This document shows, piece by piece, positions 52,235 to 61,847 of a DNA stretch of 64,000 nucleotides (positions are counted from its first letter, which is position 1; each line of letters starts with the position of its first letter). Origin of the DNA: Natronosalvus rutilus (GTDB lineage: Archaea > Halobacteriota > Halobacteria > Halobacteriales > Natrialbaceae); assembly GCF_024204665.1 (NCBI RefSeq), contig NZ_CP100356.1:186001-250000 (forward strand). Reading direction: 5' to 3'. The translations under genes were made by a program, and so were the position numbers. The notes under the pieces were generated by a model, which was given only the letters and a program-made list of their open reading frames with translations, did no database searches and was not told the origin of the DNA.

Positions 52235-54370
52235 ATGCAAACACGTACCGAGACGCTTGCGTCTCTGTATCAGGACGGCCTGTTCGATATCCCCTCATAC
52301 CAGCGAAGCTATTCGTGGGAACAATCACAGCTAGAGGACCTTCTGGTCGACCTTCAATATCTTCCCGAGGGCTCGAATCATTTCTTCGGAAACGTCATTC
52401 TGGATATGAGAGACGAGCCGTACCAGACGGACAAAGGCCGCCAGCTCAATGTGTACGATGTCGTGGACGGCCAACAGCGATTGACGACGGCGCTCATCTT
52501 GCTGCACGTCGCAACACAGTTCGATACTGTCGTCGAGGAGTCGGTGGAGACAGACAACCTAATCTTCCCAGTCGAGGAACGGCCGCGACTGCTGCCACAA
52601 GATCAAGACGAGGAATACTTTCGCGATAGCCTGTTTGGCGACGCGACACTAGAGCAGACGACGCCCTCCCAAGAGCGACTTGCTTACGCATACACGTTTT
52701 TCGAGAAGGCGTTCGAGGACCCGCCGGTTGACGTCTCGGTGCGAGAAATTTCGGAGCGACTGCGCTACAACTGCACAATCAACGTCGTCGAGATCGAGGG
52801 CGACTCTGAGGCGGCGTCCATCTTCGAAAGCCTGAACGATCGCGGGAAGCCGCTCTCCACACTCGATAAGACGAAGAGCTTCCTGATGTACATGGATGAC
52901 CGGTCAAGCAATCGCGGTGCACTCGAGGAGAAGATCAAACAGCGGTTTGGGAGTATCTATAAGGAACTGTTCGTCCTCTCAAACGGCCACGACCGCGTCA
53001 GCGACTTCGACGAGGACAGCTTCCAACGCTTTCACTGGGGCCTCTATGACGGGTACAACGCCAACGAGTATTTCGACAGTCTCGGGACGCTCAAAGCCCG
53101 ACTTCGACGCTCGTATCGAGAGGGCGATTATGAGGGCGTACAGACAGAGATCAACGCGTACACGACGGATCTGCGAGAAGCTGGGTCAGCCTTTGCTGCC
53201 CTGTTCCATCCCGCACAACGCCCTGCTCCCGTCGAGACTGCGCTAGAACGACTACTCGCACTTGGACGGCTCGCGAATGTCCTCCCCGTCCTGATGGCGG
53301 CCCAATTGGAGTACGGTGACGAGGCTCCGAAGGAGATGGCGGACATCGTTCACGCCTGTGAGACGCTCGTGTTTCGGATGTACGCCGTCGATAATCGGCG
53401 CTCGGATACCGGACGCGGCCGGCTCGTCCGCCTCGCACATGACATCCGTTCAGACGGGGCGATGCGAGTCGAGGATATCCTCAATCGACTTGCGTCTATC
53501 ACCCGGATCTACACCGCTGATGATCGCTTCGAACGGCTGCTGCGTGATCCCGAGTTCTACAAGTCGATGTCCAGTCGGGACGTCCGATATCTCCTGTCCC
53601 ACTACAGCCAGGAACTCGGAATTGAGGTGGGGGAGTACGTCGAACACGACCTCGAACATGTCCTCTCGACTGACTTCGGCGTCGAACATATCCTCGCGCA
53701 AAACCTCGCCGACGAGGATATACCCGAAAACCTCCGCGAGAAGTTCGAGGACAACGTCCATCGACTCGGCAACCTGACGATCGCCAGCACCTACTGGAAT
53801 AGCTCCTACGGCAATCTCCCGTTTGCAGAGAAGAAGACTGCAGAAGGCGACCGAGAAAAAGAATATCAATCCTCTATCCTACGGGTGCAGCAGGTATTGG
53901 CCAATTATGAGGAGTTCGGGCGAGACGAACTCGAAGCGCGCGAACAGGACATCATTGACTTCGCACTCAAGGAGTGGTCGATCACCACTGAACGCGACAG
54001 CGCGAGTGTCTCGGACACTGAGGCCGCGACTCGCGAATCGGAGTACGAGCAGCTACCGAGCGACTTTTTCAAACGTTTGACTGATCGACAGGAGGCGTTT
54101 CTCCGAATTCTCTTGGATGCGGACGAGTGGGTCCTAAGTGAAGATATCCGCCAGGAGATACAGAACGAATACGGCCTCTCCATGGGTAGTGGAGGTGGGG
54201 CGATGGCCGGTATCCTCTCTGGATTCAGCCGAAAGTACGGGAAGGGGTTCACCCGCGACCTCATCGATATTCGATGGACGGGGAAACAAGGGGAGTACCG
54301 TCTGAATGCAGAGTACGGGTACGAAGAGGAACTCCGTGACCGCTTGATTGCGGATCCAACGCACACGTAG
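52235..54370 (+). CDS. GmrSD-type modification-dependent nuclease (DUF262 + DUF1524)
   Basis: 711 residues. The DUF262 (GmrS-like) N-terminus has IPSYQRSYSW (19-28), FFGNVIL and the nucleotide-binding motif DGQQR (78-82). The DUF1524 (GmrD-like) half has the HNH-type core VEHILAQN ... NVHRLGNLTIASTYWNSSYG ... PFAEKK. A winged-helix-like tail (LLDADEWVLSEDIRQEIQNE) is appended. Single-polypeptide GmrSD enzymes are type IV restriction factors that cut DNA with glycosylated or otherwise modified bases. Start: ATG at 52235; a nearby ATG (52228) is out of frame. Confidence 0.9.
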   Translation: MQTRTETLASLYQDGLFDIPSYQRSYSWEQSQLEDLLVDLQYLPEGSNHFFGNVILDMRDEPYQTDKGRQLNVYDVVDGQQRLTTALILLHVATQFDTVVEESVETDNLIFPVEERPRLLPQDQDEEYFRDSLFGDATLEQTTPSQERLAYAYTFFEKAFEDPPVDVSVREISERLRYNCTINVVEIEGDSEAASIFESLNDRGKPLSTLDKTKSFLMYMDDRSSNRGALEEKIKQRFGSIYKELFVLSNGHDRVSDFDEDSFQRFHWGLYDGYNANEYFDSLGTLKARLRRSYREGDYEGVQTEINAYTTDLREAGSAFAALFHPAQRPAPVETALERLLALGRLANVLPVLMAAQLEYGDEAPKEMADIVHACETLVFRMYAVDNRRSDTGRGRLVRLAHDIRSDGAMRVEDILNRLASITRIYTADDRFERLLRDPEFYKSMSSRDVRYLLSHYSQELGIEVGEYVEHDLEHVLSTDFGVEHILAQNLADEDIPENLREKFEDNVHRLGNLTIASTYWNSSYGNLPFAEKKTAEGDREKEYQSSILRVQQVLANYEEFGRDELEAREQDIIDFALKEWSITTERDSASVSDTEAATRESEYEQLPSDFFKRLTDRQEAFLRILLDADEWVLSEDIRQEIQNEYGLSMGSGGGAMAGILSGFSRKYGKGFTRDLIDIRWTGKQGEYRLNAEYGYEEELRDRLIADPTHT

Positions 54371-54463
54371 CCTCATAGCGGCTCGTTCTTCGAGCCGGCG
54401 AAGGATCTGAACGCGCTGCTGGTGGGCGTTCTCGTAGGCGACGCACGCTCGGAGCGTCTCCAT
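54371..54463 (-). pseudogene. C-terminal fragment of small haloarchaeal protein
   Basis: Codons METLRACVAYENAHQQRVQI, LRRLEERAA read leftwards. This Y-E-N-A-H ... LRRLEERA ending recurs in small helical haloarchaeal proteins. It runs into the end of the GmrSD gene without a normal 5' part or stop. Confidence 0.35.
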
Positions 54464-54623
54464 ATCGTGGATCGTCGCGATGCCAGCGTCTCGTGGTTAT
54501 TTAGCAGGAGATGCAGTCGGTAGCCAGGTGTGTCTCATGGGTCAATTATGTGCGCTCTCGCCGACTTCTGACGCAGAGAAATGAGACCGGTGCGCTGATG
54601 TCCTCCGCCAGGCCCTGTCCAGA

Positions 54624-54666
54624 CTTAACCAACAACTTCGAGTGACTACATTCCTTGTTGGTTAAG
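54624..54666. terminator. Perfect 12-bp inverted repeat between convergent genes
   Basis: CTTAACCAACAA (54624-54635) and TTGTTGGTTAAG (54655-54666) are exact reverse complements with a 19-nt loop, 21 bp beyond the stop of the nucleotidyltransferase gene. A terminator or a protein-binding site are both possible. Confidence 0.35.
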
Positions 54667-54686
54667 ATAATGTTCTGCTGGGCATC

Positions 54687-55619
54687 TCAGCGGGGATTTG
54701 GTCCGTGACGAGGCGACTGACATACCTGGCACTCCCATCTCGGCTGGCCAGACCACGTCTCATCTGGGAGAGACTTGAACTCCTGGAACTGATGGTCAGT
54801 CTTTCGATCGCACGTGCGACAGTCAAGCCGTGTTTTCGAGGGAACGCTGGGTTGACGATTCTCGAAGTGCTCGTTGTCGACGGCACGCTGGAGTGCAATT
54901 GCTGGTACCAACCAGACATCGTTCTCGGCCCTCTCGAGTAGGGCTGTAACCTGGTCTTCGTCGTAAACGTCGTGCCGGTAGTACCCCCGAACGACATCGT
55001 CGAGGGGTGTTTGGATACCTTCGTTCTGATCGAGCCGTTCCAGCGATTCGGAGACCACCGTGACAAATTGTTCACCGCCGAGGAGCTCTACTTGACGTTC
55101 GATTTCGTCTTCGATCACATCGAAGTCAAGATCCGTCTGGACGAGGGTCGCCATGTCTCCGATATCGTCCGGACGCTCTGCGACGGCTTTGAAGAGAAAG
55201 ATATCATCGAACGAAGCAAGGCCGACTGAGAAGGACTCGTCTGAAAGAAATGCCTCACTCCGCGCTTGCATTCCGTCACTGAAATACAGCTTATTAACAA
55301 TTTGTCGACAGAAGACATCAAACTGACAGCCAGCATCGTTTTGAACGCAGTGGCGCGCTCCTAACCGATTGTACTCGTCACCGAGATCAGTCACTTCCTC
55401 ATAGCCGAGATCGTCGAGTACACCCATTAGACGGCTAAGGGCTGCCTCATCCACAACGACGAGATCGATATCTTTGGTCGTGTCCTTGAGAGACGACTCA
55501 TGAAGTGACATTGCGCCACCGCCGATGAGATAGGCATCAACGTCTGTATGGAGGTGATCTGCGATTTCCTGGAGTTCGGCCTCGATATAGTTGCGACCGA
55601 ATCGTTCACGAGAATTCAT
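54687..55619 (-). CDS. Nucleotidyltransferase (DUF6036/AbiEii-like) with zinc ribbon
   Basis: 310 residues. The nucleotidyltransferase core is AYLIGGGAMSLHE followed by DIDLVVVDEAAL (D-x-D metal site), as in DUF6036/MNT toxins. The last ~60 residues carry a C-x2-C ... C-x2-C zinc ribbon (CRTCDRK ... CQVC) found fused to many haloarchaeal proteins. It overlaps the upstream winged-helix gene by 4 bp. The pair has the layout of AbiE-type or other nucleotidyltransferase toxin-antitoxin systems; that role is inferred. Confidence 0.8.
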   Translation of the reverse strand: MNSRERFGRNYIEAELQEIADHLHTDVDAYLIGGGAMSLHESSLKDTTKDIDLVVVDEAALSRLMGVLDDLGYEEVTDLGDEYNRLGARHCVQNDAGCQFDVFCRQIVNKLYFSDGMQARSEAFLSDESFSVGLASFDDIFLFKAVAERPDDIGDMATLVQTDLDFDVIEDEIERQVELLGGEQFVTVVSESLERLDQNEGIQTPLDDVVRGYYRHDVYDEDQVTALLERAENDVWLVPAIALQRAVDNEHFENRQPSVPSKTRLDCRTCDRKTDHQFQEFKSLPDETWSGQPRWECQVCQSPRHGPNPR

Positions 55620-56134
55620 ACGGTGATCTCATATTCGCTGGCTGTTTGTTTGAACTCTTCCCATTTGGGCAATTGCTCCGTTGTCGTGGTTCCTTCTGTC
55701 TCTACGTATTCGATGAGTTCATCGACGATAGTGCGTAGATCGATTGTCGCCTCAGGGAGATAGTGTTCAACACGCTCCCGCAATTCCGTTCGCTTGATGT
55801 TCTGTTGTTGCATCAATAAGAGACAGTACGTTCGGTACCGGGGACCGTCATCGATCAGCAGTGTGTGACAGACTAATTCTGCGGGAGTGATCTCTGAAAG
55901 TCGGTCCGTCCGGAAGTAGTGTCGCCGATCTCTGGTGAGAAGCGGGACATCGAACGCTTCGAACAGGGCAGGCCCGGTCAGGTAAAATCCGTCAGCGGTA
56001 ACATCGCTGTCACACGCGAAAAGATACCTGTGCAGTCTGAGAGCACAGAACCTGCTTGGAACTATGTTAAAATCAGTAATCCACCACGAACCGAACGACA
56101 CCGTCGTGCTGAATCTATCCTCCATACATAGCAT
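55616..56134 (-). CDS. Winged-helix partner of nucleotidyltransferase
   Basis: 172 residues. VPLLTRDRRHYFRTDRLSEI and TPAELVCHTLLIDDGPRYRT followed by a C-terminal helix-turn-helix-like region (IKRTELRERVEHYLP). No exact family is recognised; size and 4-bp overlap with the toxin-like gene fit an antitoxin/regulator. The first ~20 residues are atypical (WWITDFNIVPSRFCALRLHR), so the true start may be missing or further in. Confidence 0.55.
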   Translation of the reverse strand: MLCMEDRFSTTVSFGSWWITDFNIVPSRFCALRLHRYLFACDSDVTADGFYLTGPALFEAFDVPLLTRDRRHYFRTDRLSEITPAELVCHTLLIDDGPRYRTYCLLLMQQQNIKRTELRERVEHYLPEATIDLRTIVDELIEYVETEGTTTTEQLPKWEEFKQTASEYEITV

Positions 56135-56174
56135 CGATTCGCATCAGCCGTGTGACCGGAACGCGTGGTGAACC

Positions 56175-56197
56175 GCCTCGGGGTCAAGCCCCGAGGC
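56175..56197 (+). repeat. Solitary insertion-sequence end with GCCTCGGGG hairpin
   Basis: GCCTCGGGGTCAAGCCCCGA, then GGC, is a perfect 9-bp-arm hairpin followed by ACTCGGCCTGCTTTTCCTGT. It matches the end at 13073-13115. Confidence 0.5.
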
Positions 56198-56279
56198 ACT
56201 CGGCCTGCTTTTCCTGTAGATGTAGCCTTTCCTGTCGAGGCTTTAATATACTCAACTGTCGAATCTTGAATAGTCACGT

Positions 56280-56969
56280 ATGTCCGAGTCTCCCACTATC
56301 GGCTCTGAAACTGGCGACTGGTTAACCCTTGATCGGGACGAAGAGATTATCTGGTCCGGTAAACCTCACAAGAGCAGCCTGATTCCAGCATTCATTATTG
56401 GTCTGCCCCTAGCTCTCGTCCTCATTGGGTTATTCATTATTGCCGGATCCTACCTTCACCGTGAGAATACGCAGTATGTTGTGACAACTGATGGGCTGTA
56501 TAAGAAGACGGGAATCGTCTCTCGTGATGTCCAGCGTATCGATTTCGGAAAGGTCCAGAATACCTCCTACAGTCAGGGTTTTTTCGGCACCCAGTTCGGC
56601 TACGGAAACATCGATATCTCAACTGCTGGTGGATCTGGTGTCGAGATGCGGTTCCAGTCAGTGCCCGAACCACGTGAGGTCCAGGAGCTCATCAACAAGC
56701 GCGTGAAGACTAGTCGTGATGAACCGGCTACGGAATCCGGCGAAGGAAAGCGTGATGTGCTTAATGAGATCCTCATTGAGCTTAGGGAGATCCGTTCTAC
56801 TCTTGAGACACAACAGGGGACAGCAGGCGACACTTCAGCCAAAACGTCCAATATCGGCAATTCACAGGAGGGGCGATCGACTAGCGAGGGCGACTCTGAA
56901 TTGAACGAATCTAAGAGGACCAAACAGGCTGCTGAACCATCCGAAACCGACCAAGGGACGAGCCGATGA
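56280..56969 (+). CDS. PH-domain (bPH2/YdbS-like) membrane protein 1
   Basis: 229 residues. EEIIWSGKPHKSS leads into a long hydrophobic hairpin (LIPAFIIGLPLALVLIGLFI), then the bPH2 core: YVVTTDGLYKKTGIVSRDVQ, RIDFGKVQNTSYSQGFFGTQ, FGYGNIDISTAGGSG. The C-terminal ~80 residues are polar and disordered after a short helix (LNEILIELREIRSTL). The protein should sit in the membrane with the PH domain in the cytoplasm. It is followed 13 bp later by a paralogue, so they probably form a complex. Confidence 0.85.
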   Translation: MSESPTIGSETGDWLTLDRDEEIIWSGKPHKSSLIPAFIIGLPLALVLIGLFIIAGSYLHRENTQYVVTTDGLYKKTGIVSRDVQRIDFGKVQNTSYSQGFFGTQFGYGNIDISTAGGSGVEMRFQSVPEPREVQELINKRVKTSRDEPATESGEGKRDVLNEILIELREIRSTLETQQGTAGDTSAKTSNIGNSQEGRSTSEGDSELNESKRTKQAAEPSETDQGTSR

Positions 56970-56982
56970 ACCGCAGACAACA

Positions 56983-57555
56983 ATGACGGAGTCGATCGAC
57001 CCGGCCGTTCCCCTCAACAGCTCCGAATCGGTCAAGTGGACTGGTCGTCCGCGGATTACGACCGTACTTCCAGCACTCGCAACTGGATTGCTGCTCGTCG
57101 CCTTCGGAATTGTCGGCAGTGTAGCACAAGAGACGCTACTCCTTCTCGCAGTCATTCCAATCGGTGTAGTAATCCCACTCTGGCAGTATCTGGCTGTACA
57201 AGGCACGCAGTACGTGATAACGGACCAAGCACTCTACGTGAAACGTGGCGTATTGACTCGACACGTTACACAGGCAAACCTCGAAACGATTCAGAACAGT
57301 TCCTATAATCAAGATATTATGGGATCGATGTTTGGATACGGCTCCGTTGAGTTTGAGATAGCCGGTGGGAATGATCTCTCATTTCGGGCGATAGAAGATC
57401 CCCGTGAAATCCGAGCACTCGTCGATCGGACAGCATCGAACAATGACGGACTCAGTGGGAATGATCGACGAGGGCCAGATATTCCAGGCAATTTGGCTCA
57501 GTGGCAACGGATCCGGGATGAAATCCGTGAGATCCGCATGACGATCGAAGAATAA
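56983..57555 (+). CDS. PH-domain (bPH2/YdbS-like) membrane protein 2
   Basis: 190 residues. SVKWTGRPR, two hydrophobic segments (VLPALATGLLLVAFGIVGSV and LLLLAVIPIGVVIPLWQYLA) and the PH core YVITDQALYVKRGVLTRHVT with NLETIQNSSYNQDIMGSMFG and YGSVEFEIAGG. The C-terminal helix (QRIRDEIREIRMTIEE) matches that of protein 1 (LREIRSTL), a likely contact between the two. It is the second gene of a two-gene unit. Role unknown. Confidence 0.85.
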   Translation: MTESIDPAVPLNSSESVKWTGRPRITTVLPALATGLLLVAFGIVGSVAQETLLLLAVIPIGVVIPLWQYLAVQGTQYVITDQALYVKRGVLTRHVTQANLETIQNSSYNQDIMGSMFGYGSVEFEIAGGNDLSFRAIEDPREIRALVDRTASNNDGLSGNDRRGPDIPGNLAQWQRIRDEIREIRMTIEE

Positions 57556-57889
57556 CTGGCCACAGGGTCAAAGACGCTGGTAACGGAGTGGGTGTCAAAC
57601 GCGGGGAAATGATGATTGGTGGCTGGAACTCGCGAAAGCTACTGGGCTACTGAGCTAGCGATGTTCCCCCTCCCCGCGCAGTTGACTTTCTGAGTTGAGT
57701 GGACATTATTCTAACGGCCAAAAGTGTGCGAGAGACGTTCTTCACGGTGGTTTCGGGCAAGTATTGCATTTCAACTTTCCGTTGTCTTCCTTGCCCGCTC
57801 CTCGTTACGACAAAACACGATGACAAATCCAGCGCCAGCGAGATATCCTTAAACGGTTGGACGGCAAACTGTTCGAGTACGAAATTGAG
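57556..57889. other. Intergenic stretch
   Basis: No gene is supported. A TATA-like GATATCCTTAAAC at 57842-57854 lies about 40 bp upstream of the next start. Confidence 0.4.
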
Positions 57890-58141
57890 ATGTACGATAC
57901 AACCGATCCACGTCCGCCGCTGCCAGAGTGGATCCTCGAGTGCTATACGTTCCTTTGTGAACAGGAAGTCGATGAAGATGCATCCTCCTTCTCTCGAGAA
58001 CAGGCCCTGGACTCCCTCTTGGAAGCTCAAACATTAGAACTCGAGCCTGAAGACGTGAACCATGCACTCACTCGGCTTCTCGAGCGTGGCTATCTCTATG
58101 AGGTCGATGATAAACTGCGAGTGACCACTCCGTCTGAGTAG
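57890..58141 (+). CDS. 83-residue acidic hypothetical protein
   Basis: MYDTTDPRPPLPEWILECYT, then a helix-turn-helix-like C-terminus (ALTRLLERGYLYEVDDKLRV). The ending looks like a small winged helix, so DNA binding is possible. The ATG at 57890 is preferred over an upstream TTG. No family recognised. It lies just before the left end of a tnpB element. Confidence 0.55.
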   Translation: MYDTTDPRPPLPEWILECYTFLCEQEVDEDASSFSREQALDSLLEAQTLELEPEDVNHALTRLLERGYLYEVDDKLRVTTPSE

Positions 58142-58172
58142 CCCCAGCTCTTACACAGATTCGAGGAGAAAG

Positions 58173-59659
58173 CCCACGACTTTAGTCGTGGGATGAATCC
58201 GACACTCCGATACCCGAACCACGTGCGATGGCAGGTCTCCGTCTCCCACGCTAATCCATACTTTTACGAACCAATATTACGTAGTACGTACTGATGAAGC
58301 GAACCAACCAGTTCGACGTTCGCCCTCGTTCCGAAAAGGAGCGTGAGGTGTTCGTTCGCTGGTTGGACGCTTCTGCGAGTCTCTGGAATGAGATAAATTA
58401 CGCTCGTCGCCAAGCCTTCCTCACAGACGAAAGTGTTTGGGACGCCGACACCGGAAGGCTCGAAGGCAAATACAAGGGCATTCTCAGTAGTTCGGTTGCC
58501 CAGCAACTCATTCGGAAGAACTCGAAGGCATGGCGGTCGTTTTTCGCCAGTAACGAGACGTACCACGCCGGGAAACTTGATAAACGCCCATCGCCGCCGG
58601 GGTACTGGGGCAACGAGGAGGACGGACGCGTGCTTCGTACCTACGTCCGAAACGACCAGTACACCCTCGAATACGGGAAGCGTTCCCGCCTCGAAGTCCC
58701 GATTGGCTCCGAGCTCAAGGACGAACTCGGGCTGAGTCGGAACCAGCGCCTTCGCGTTGAAATTGCGGGCGACCCGAAGTGGAGCGGCAAGCAGGGCCGA
58801 TTAGAACTCGTGTACGACGAACTCGCAGAGACGTTCAGGGCTTTCCAACCAGTCACCATCGACAGTTCGCGACTGGATTCACCACTGGCTTCGGAAGAAG
58901 CCGCTCTGGACGTTGGCGCGAACAATCTCGTCGCCTGCACGACAACGACCGGCTCCCAATACCTGTACGACGGACGCAATTTGTTCAAGGAGTTTCGTGA
59001 AACCACCGAACGAATCGTGTACTATCAGTCGCTCCTCGAAGACCAACGCAACTCCAGCAAGCGCATCGACCGCCTGTATCGAACGCGCACGAATCGCCGC
59101 AACCACGCACAAGACAGCCTCGTCCGAGACCTTGTGGAACTCTGTATGCCGAGGGTGTTTCGACGCTGTACGTAGGCGATATCAAAGACGTTCTCTCAAC
59201 GCACTGGTCGCCGCGTGTGAACGAGAAGACGCACACCTTCTGGGCGTACCGACGGTTCATCAACCGCCTCGAAGACGTATGCAAAGAGTACGGTATCATG
59301 GTCGCGGAAGAATCCGAAGCGTGGACAAGTCAGGAGTGTCCTGTGTGCGGTGAACGCGACAATACACGCCGTCACGAGGATTCGTTGACGTGCCCATGCG
59401 GGTTCGAGGGACACGCCGACCTCGTCGCGTCGGGGTCGTTCCTGAGACGGCAAACAGCAGTCGGGTCGATGGCACGACCCGTGTACCTCAAGTGGAACAA
59501 TCACGACTGGCGGGAACACCACAGCCCGCCCTCCATCGCGGAGACAATGGCCAACGAGGCGTACACAAACCTGAGTACCGCATCGAGCGGGAATGTCGCT
59601 CTCGGGGACTCGGACGACTGAGACTCCCACGAGAGGAATCCCACGACTGAAGTCGTGGG
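58173..59659 (+). mobile_element. IS200/IS605-type tnpB element
   Basis: Hairpins CCCACGACTTTAGTCGTGGG (58173-58192) and CCCACGACTGAAGTCGTGGG (59640-59659) bracket one tnpB and no tnpA. Confidence 0.7.
58294..59621 (+). pseudogene. tnpB: TnpB, frameshifted
   Basis: ATG at 58294 ([20 protein letters not shown]) runs to [10 protein letters not shown], where an extra base near 59141 shifts the frame; the next frame continues [38 protein letters not shown], the zinc finger [13 protein letters not shown] ... CPCG and the final RuvC-like HADLVAS. RuvC I is [11 protein letters not shown]. The middle position reads D (VGDIKDVL), and the C-terminal Asp is in ADL. This TnpB type often has changed catalytic residues, so even an intact copy may be a dead nuclease. 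Not translated as one protein here. Confidence 0.8.
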
Positions 59660-59702
59660 TGGATGTCAAAATCGAAAAGGGACGTAACTCTATGTCTGAT
59701 CG

Positions 59703-59862
59703 CTATTCGTCCCCTCTGAACTGCTCGAAGTCCTCAATAGTGATGGCGATCGCGTCTTGATCCGGTACGTCACGGACTGCGTATGCCGTTGGATAGGTAC
59801 CGGCCTTGGCATATGTCTCGGGCTGGGAAATCCATCGACGATCAGTATCCGAGTGTTCAATT
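59703..59862 (-). pseudogene. C-terminal gene fragment between two hairpins
   Basis: Leftward frame reads EHSDTDRRWISQPETYAKAG, then YPTAYAVRDVPDQDAIAITI, EDFEQFRGDE and stop at 59703. No start codon remains. It is trapped between the tnpB right end (59640-59659) and another hairpin (59874-59889). Confidence 0.45.
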
Positions 59863-59873
59863 GACATCCTCCA

Positions 59874-59889
59874 CACGACTGAAGTCGTG
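59874..59889 (+). repeat. Extra IS200/IS605 hairpin
   Basis: CACGACTGAAGTCGTG preceded by GACATCCTCC, the same right-end signature as at 305-330, without an associated tnpB. Confidence 0.5.
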
Positions 59890-60228
59890 GGTTTCTCCTC
59901 GACTCTGTGTAATGATGTGTATACTTCCAGTACCGAGCATTCGCTACCTTCGAAAATCGACTTTCACCCCGTGACACATTCGCGCTGTGTATCTTGCAGA
60001 GACTCGACTAACTACCAAACTGCTGTCAGAAACGTCGTGCAAGGTACAGAGCTTCTCTCCAGCAGGATCCGACGCTGATGCGCCTACTAAATGTCGGAGC
60101 CCGTTTTCGTAGGCAGTCGGTAGAACGAGGAGGACAGTCGATGGCCTCTAGATCCACAGAACCAATTCACTACTGACAGCAGTCAGTCACCCGCGAATTC
60201 ATTAGATGGTTTTAGTCGATGGAACGAG
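59890..60228. other. Intergenic region with dispersed-repeat core
   Basis: No gene. Contains the GCGCTGTGTAT core of the dispersed repeat (59971-60000). The promoter for the downstream transporter gene presumably lies near 60180-60270. Confidence 0.4.
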
Positions 60229-60282
60229 ATGCATGAATATGGACTCGCTACAATCGAACGGCAGTACGTTCCGGGGGTACCG

Positions 60283-61614
60283 ATGGTAAACGTCGCGCTT
60301 TCAGCGGCACAAATCGTCTTAGCGCTGTTTCTCGTGGCGCTCAACGGCTTTTTTGTCGCAGCAGAGTTCGCCTTCGTTCGGATTCGGGGAACGTCGGTTG
60401 ACCAACTCGTCGAGGAGGGGCGGCCCGGCTCGGGAACGCTCCAAGAAGTGATGACGAATCTCGACAACTACCTCGCCACGACGCAACTCGGTATCACCAT
60501 CGCCTCGCTCGGGTTGGGATGGGTCGGCGAACCCGCCGTGGCGGCGCTCATCGAACCCGTACTGGAACCGGTTCTCCCCGCAAATCTCATCCATCTCGTC
60601 GCGTTCGCAGTCGGCTTTAGTATCATCACGTTTCTCCACGTCGTCTTCGGTGAGCTCGCGCCGAAGACGATCGCAATTGCCAAGACCGAGCGACTCTCGC
60701 TGTTCCTCGCCCCGCCCATGAAGGCCTTCTATTACATACTCTATCCGGGAATTGTCGTCTTCAACGGGGCGGCCAACGCGTTCACGCGGTCGCTCGGTGT
60801 GCCACCCGCTTCCGAAACGGATGAGACACTCGGTGAGCGGGAACTCCTTCGGGTACTAACACGATCGGGCGAGGGCGGGAACATTGACGTGGCAGAAGTG
60901 ACGATGATCGAGCGCGTCTTCGATCTTGACGACACCGTGGTGCGGGAGGTCATGGTCCCAAGGCCGGACGTGGTGAGCGTTCCGGCGGATGCCACGCTCT
61001 CCGAACTACATTCGACCGTCTTAGAGGCCGGTCACACGCGCTATCCGGTTCTTGACGCCAACGACGGTGACCAGGTGATTGGATTCGTCGATGTCAAGGA
61101 CGTGTTGCGAGCAGAGGTGGACGATGGGGATGCCGAGATAGTCGGTGACATCGCCCGCGAGATTCTCATCGTCCCGGAGACGATGGCAATTAGCGATCTC
61201 CTGATACAGTTCAGGGAGGATCGGCAGCAGATGGCCGCAGTCATCGACGAGTGGGGAGCGTTCGAGGGGATTGCGACGGTCGAAGACATCGTCGAGGCCC
61301 TCGTCGGGGATCTTCGGGACGGGTTCGATCTCGATGAGCGCGAACATTCGATACGCCAGCGTGACGATGGGGGGTACGACATTGACGGCGGAGTCCCATT
61401 GTCGAAAGTTTCCGACACCCTCGATGGCGACTTCGATAGCGAAGCGGTCGAAACGATCGGTGGGCTGGTGCTGGGACGACTCAATCGCGCGCCAGAACCT
61501 GGCGACCGCGTCGAGATCGACGGTCACGTCGTTGAGGTGACGAGCGTCGAGGGGGCCCGAATTTCGACGGTATGGGTCCACGGAAGAGATATCGACGATC
61601 CAGCAGTGGACTGA
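60283..61614 (+). CDS. CNNM/CorC-type transport protein (DUF21, two CBS, CorC_HlyC)
   Basis: About 443 residues. The DUF21 membrane domain has four hydrophobic segments (IVLALFLVALNGFFVAAEFA with the conserved AAEFAFVR, LGITIASLGLGWVGEP, FAVGFSIITFLHVVFGELAP, FYYILYPGIVVFNG). CBS pair follows (REVMVPRPDVVSVPADATLS, ILIVPETMAISDLLIQFRED), then the CorC_HlyC domain (GGVPLSKVSDTLD, IGGLVLGRLNRAPEPGDRVE). Relatives export or regulate Mg2+ and other ions. The ATG at 60283 starts the hydrophobic domain directly; an in-frame ATG at 60229 would add 18 residues. Confidence 0.93.
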   Translation: MVNVALSAAQIVLALFLVALNGFFVAAEFAFVRIRGTSVDQLVEEGRPGSGTLQEVMTNLDNYLATTQLGITIASLGLGWVGEPAVAALIEPVLEPVLPANLIHLVAFAVGFSIITFLHVVFGELAPKTIAIAKTERLSLFLAPPMKAFYYILYPGIVVFNGAANAFTRSLGVPPASETDETLGERELLRVLTRSGEGGNIDVAEVTMIERVFDLDDTVVREVMVPRPDVVSVPADATLSELHSTVLEAGHTRYPVLDANDGDQVIGFVDVKDVLRAEVDDGDAEIVGDIAREILIVPETMAISDLLIQFREDRQQMAAVIDEWGAFEGIATVEDIVEALVGDLRDGFDLDEREHSIRQRDDGGYDIDGGVPLSKVSDTLDGDFDSEAVETIGGLVLGRLNRAPEPGDRVEIDGHVVEVTSVEGARISTVWVHGRDIDDPAVD

Positions 61615-61847
61615 TAGCGATAAGCGTTGATCCTCATACTTTCCAGTGTAGGAGATCACAAATCTGTTGAAATCGGCTGCAAGACTTAGAGGATTTACGC
61701 AGCAGAGTGGGTCTTAATCACATCGGTATCAGTGAACCAGACGCTCGGTCACCGTGAGCTCAACTACTTCCGGGCAGTGGAAGCGGGTACTATTGTTCAA
61801 TTCTCTCTAAAGTCTGGTTATTTGTCGTCGGCCAACACAGATGACAT

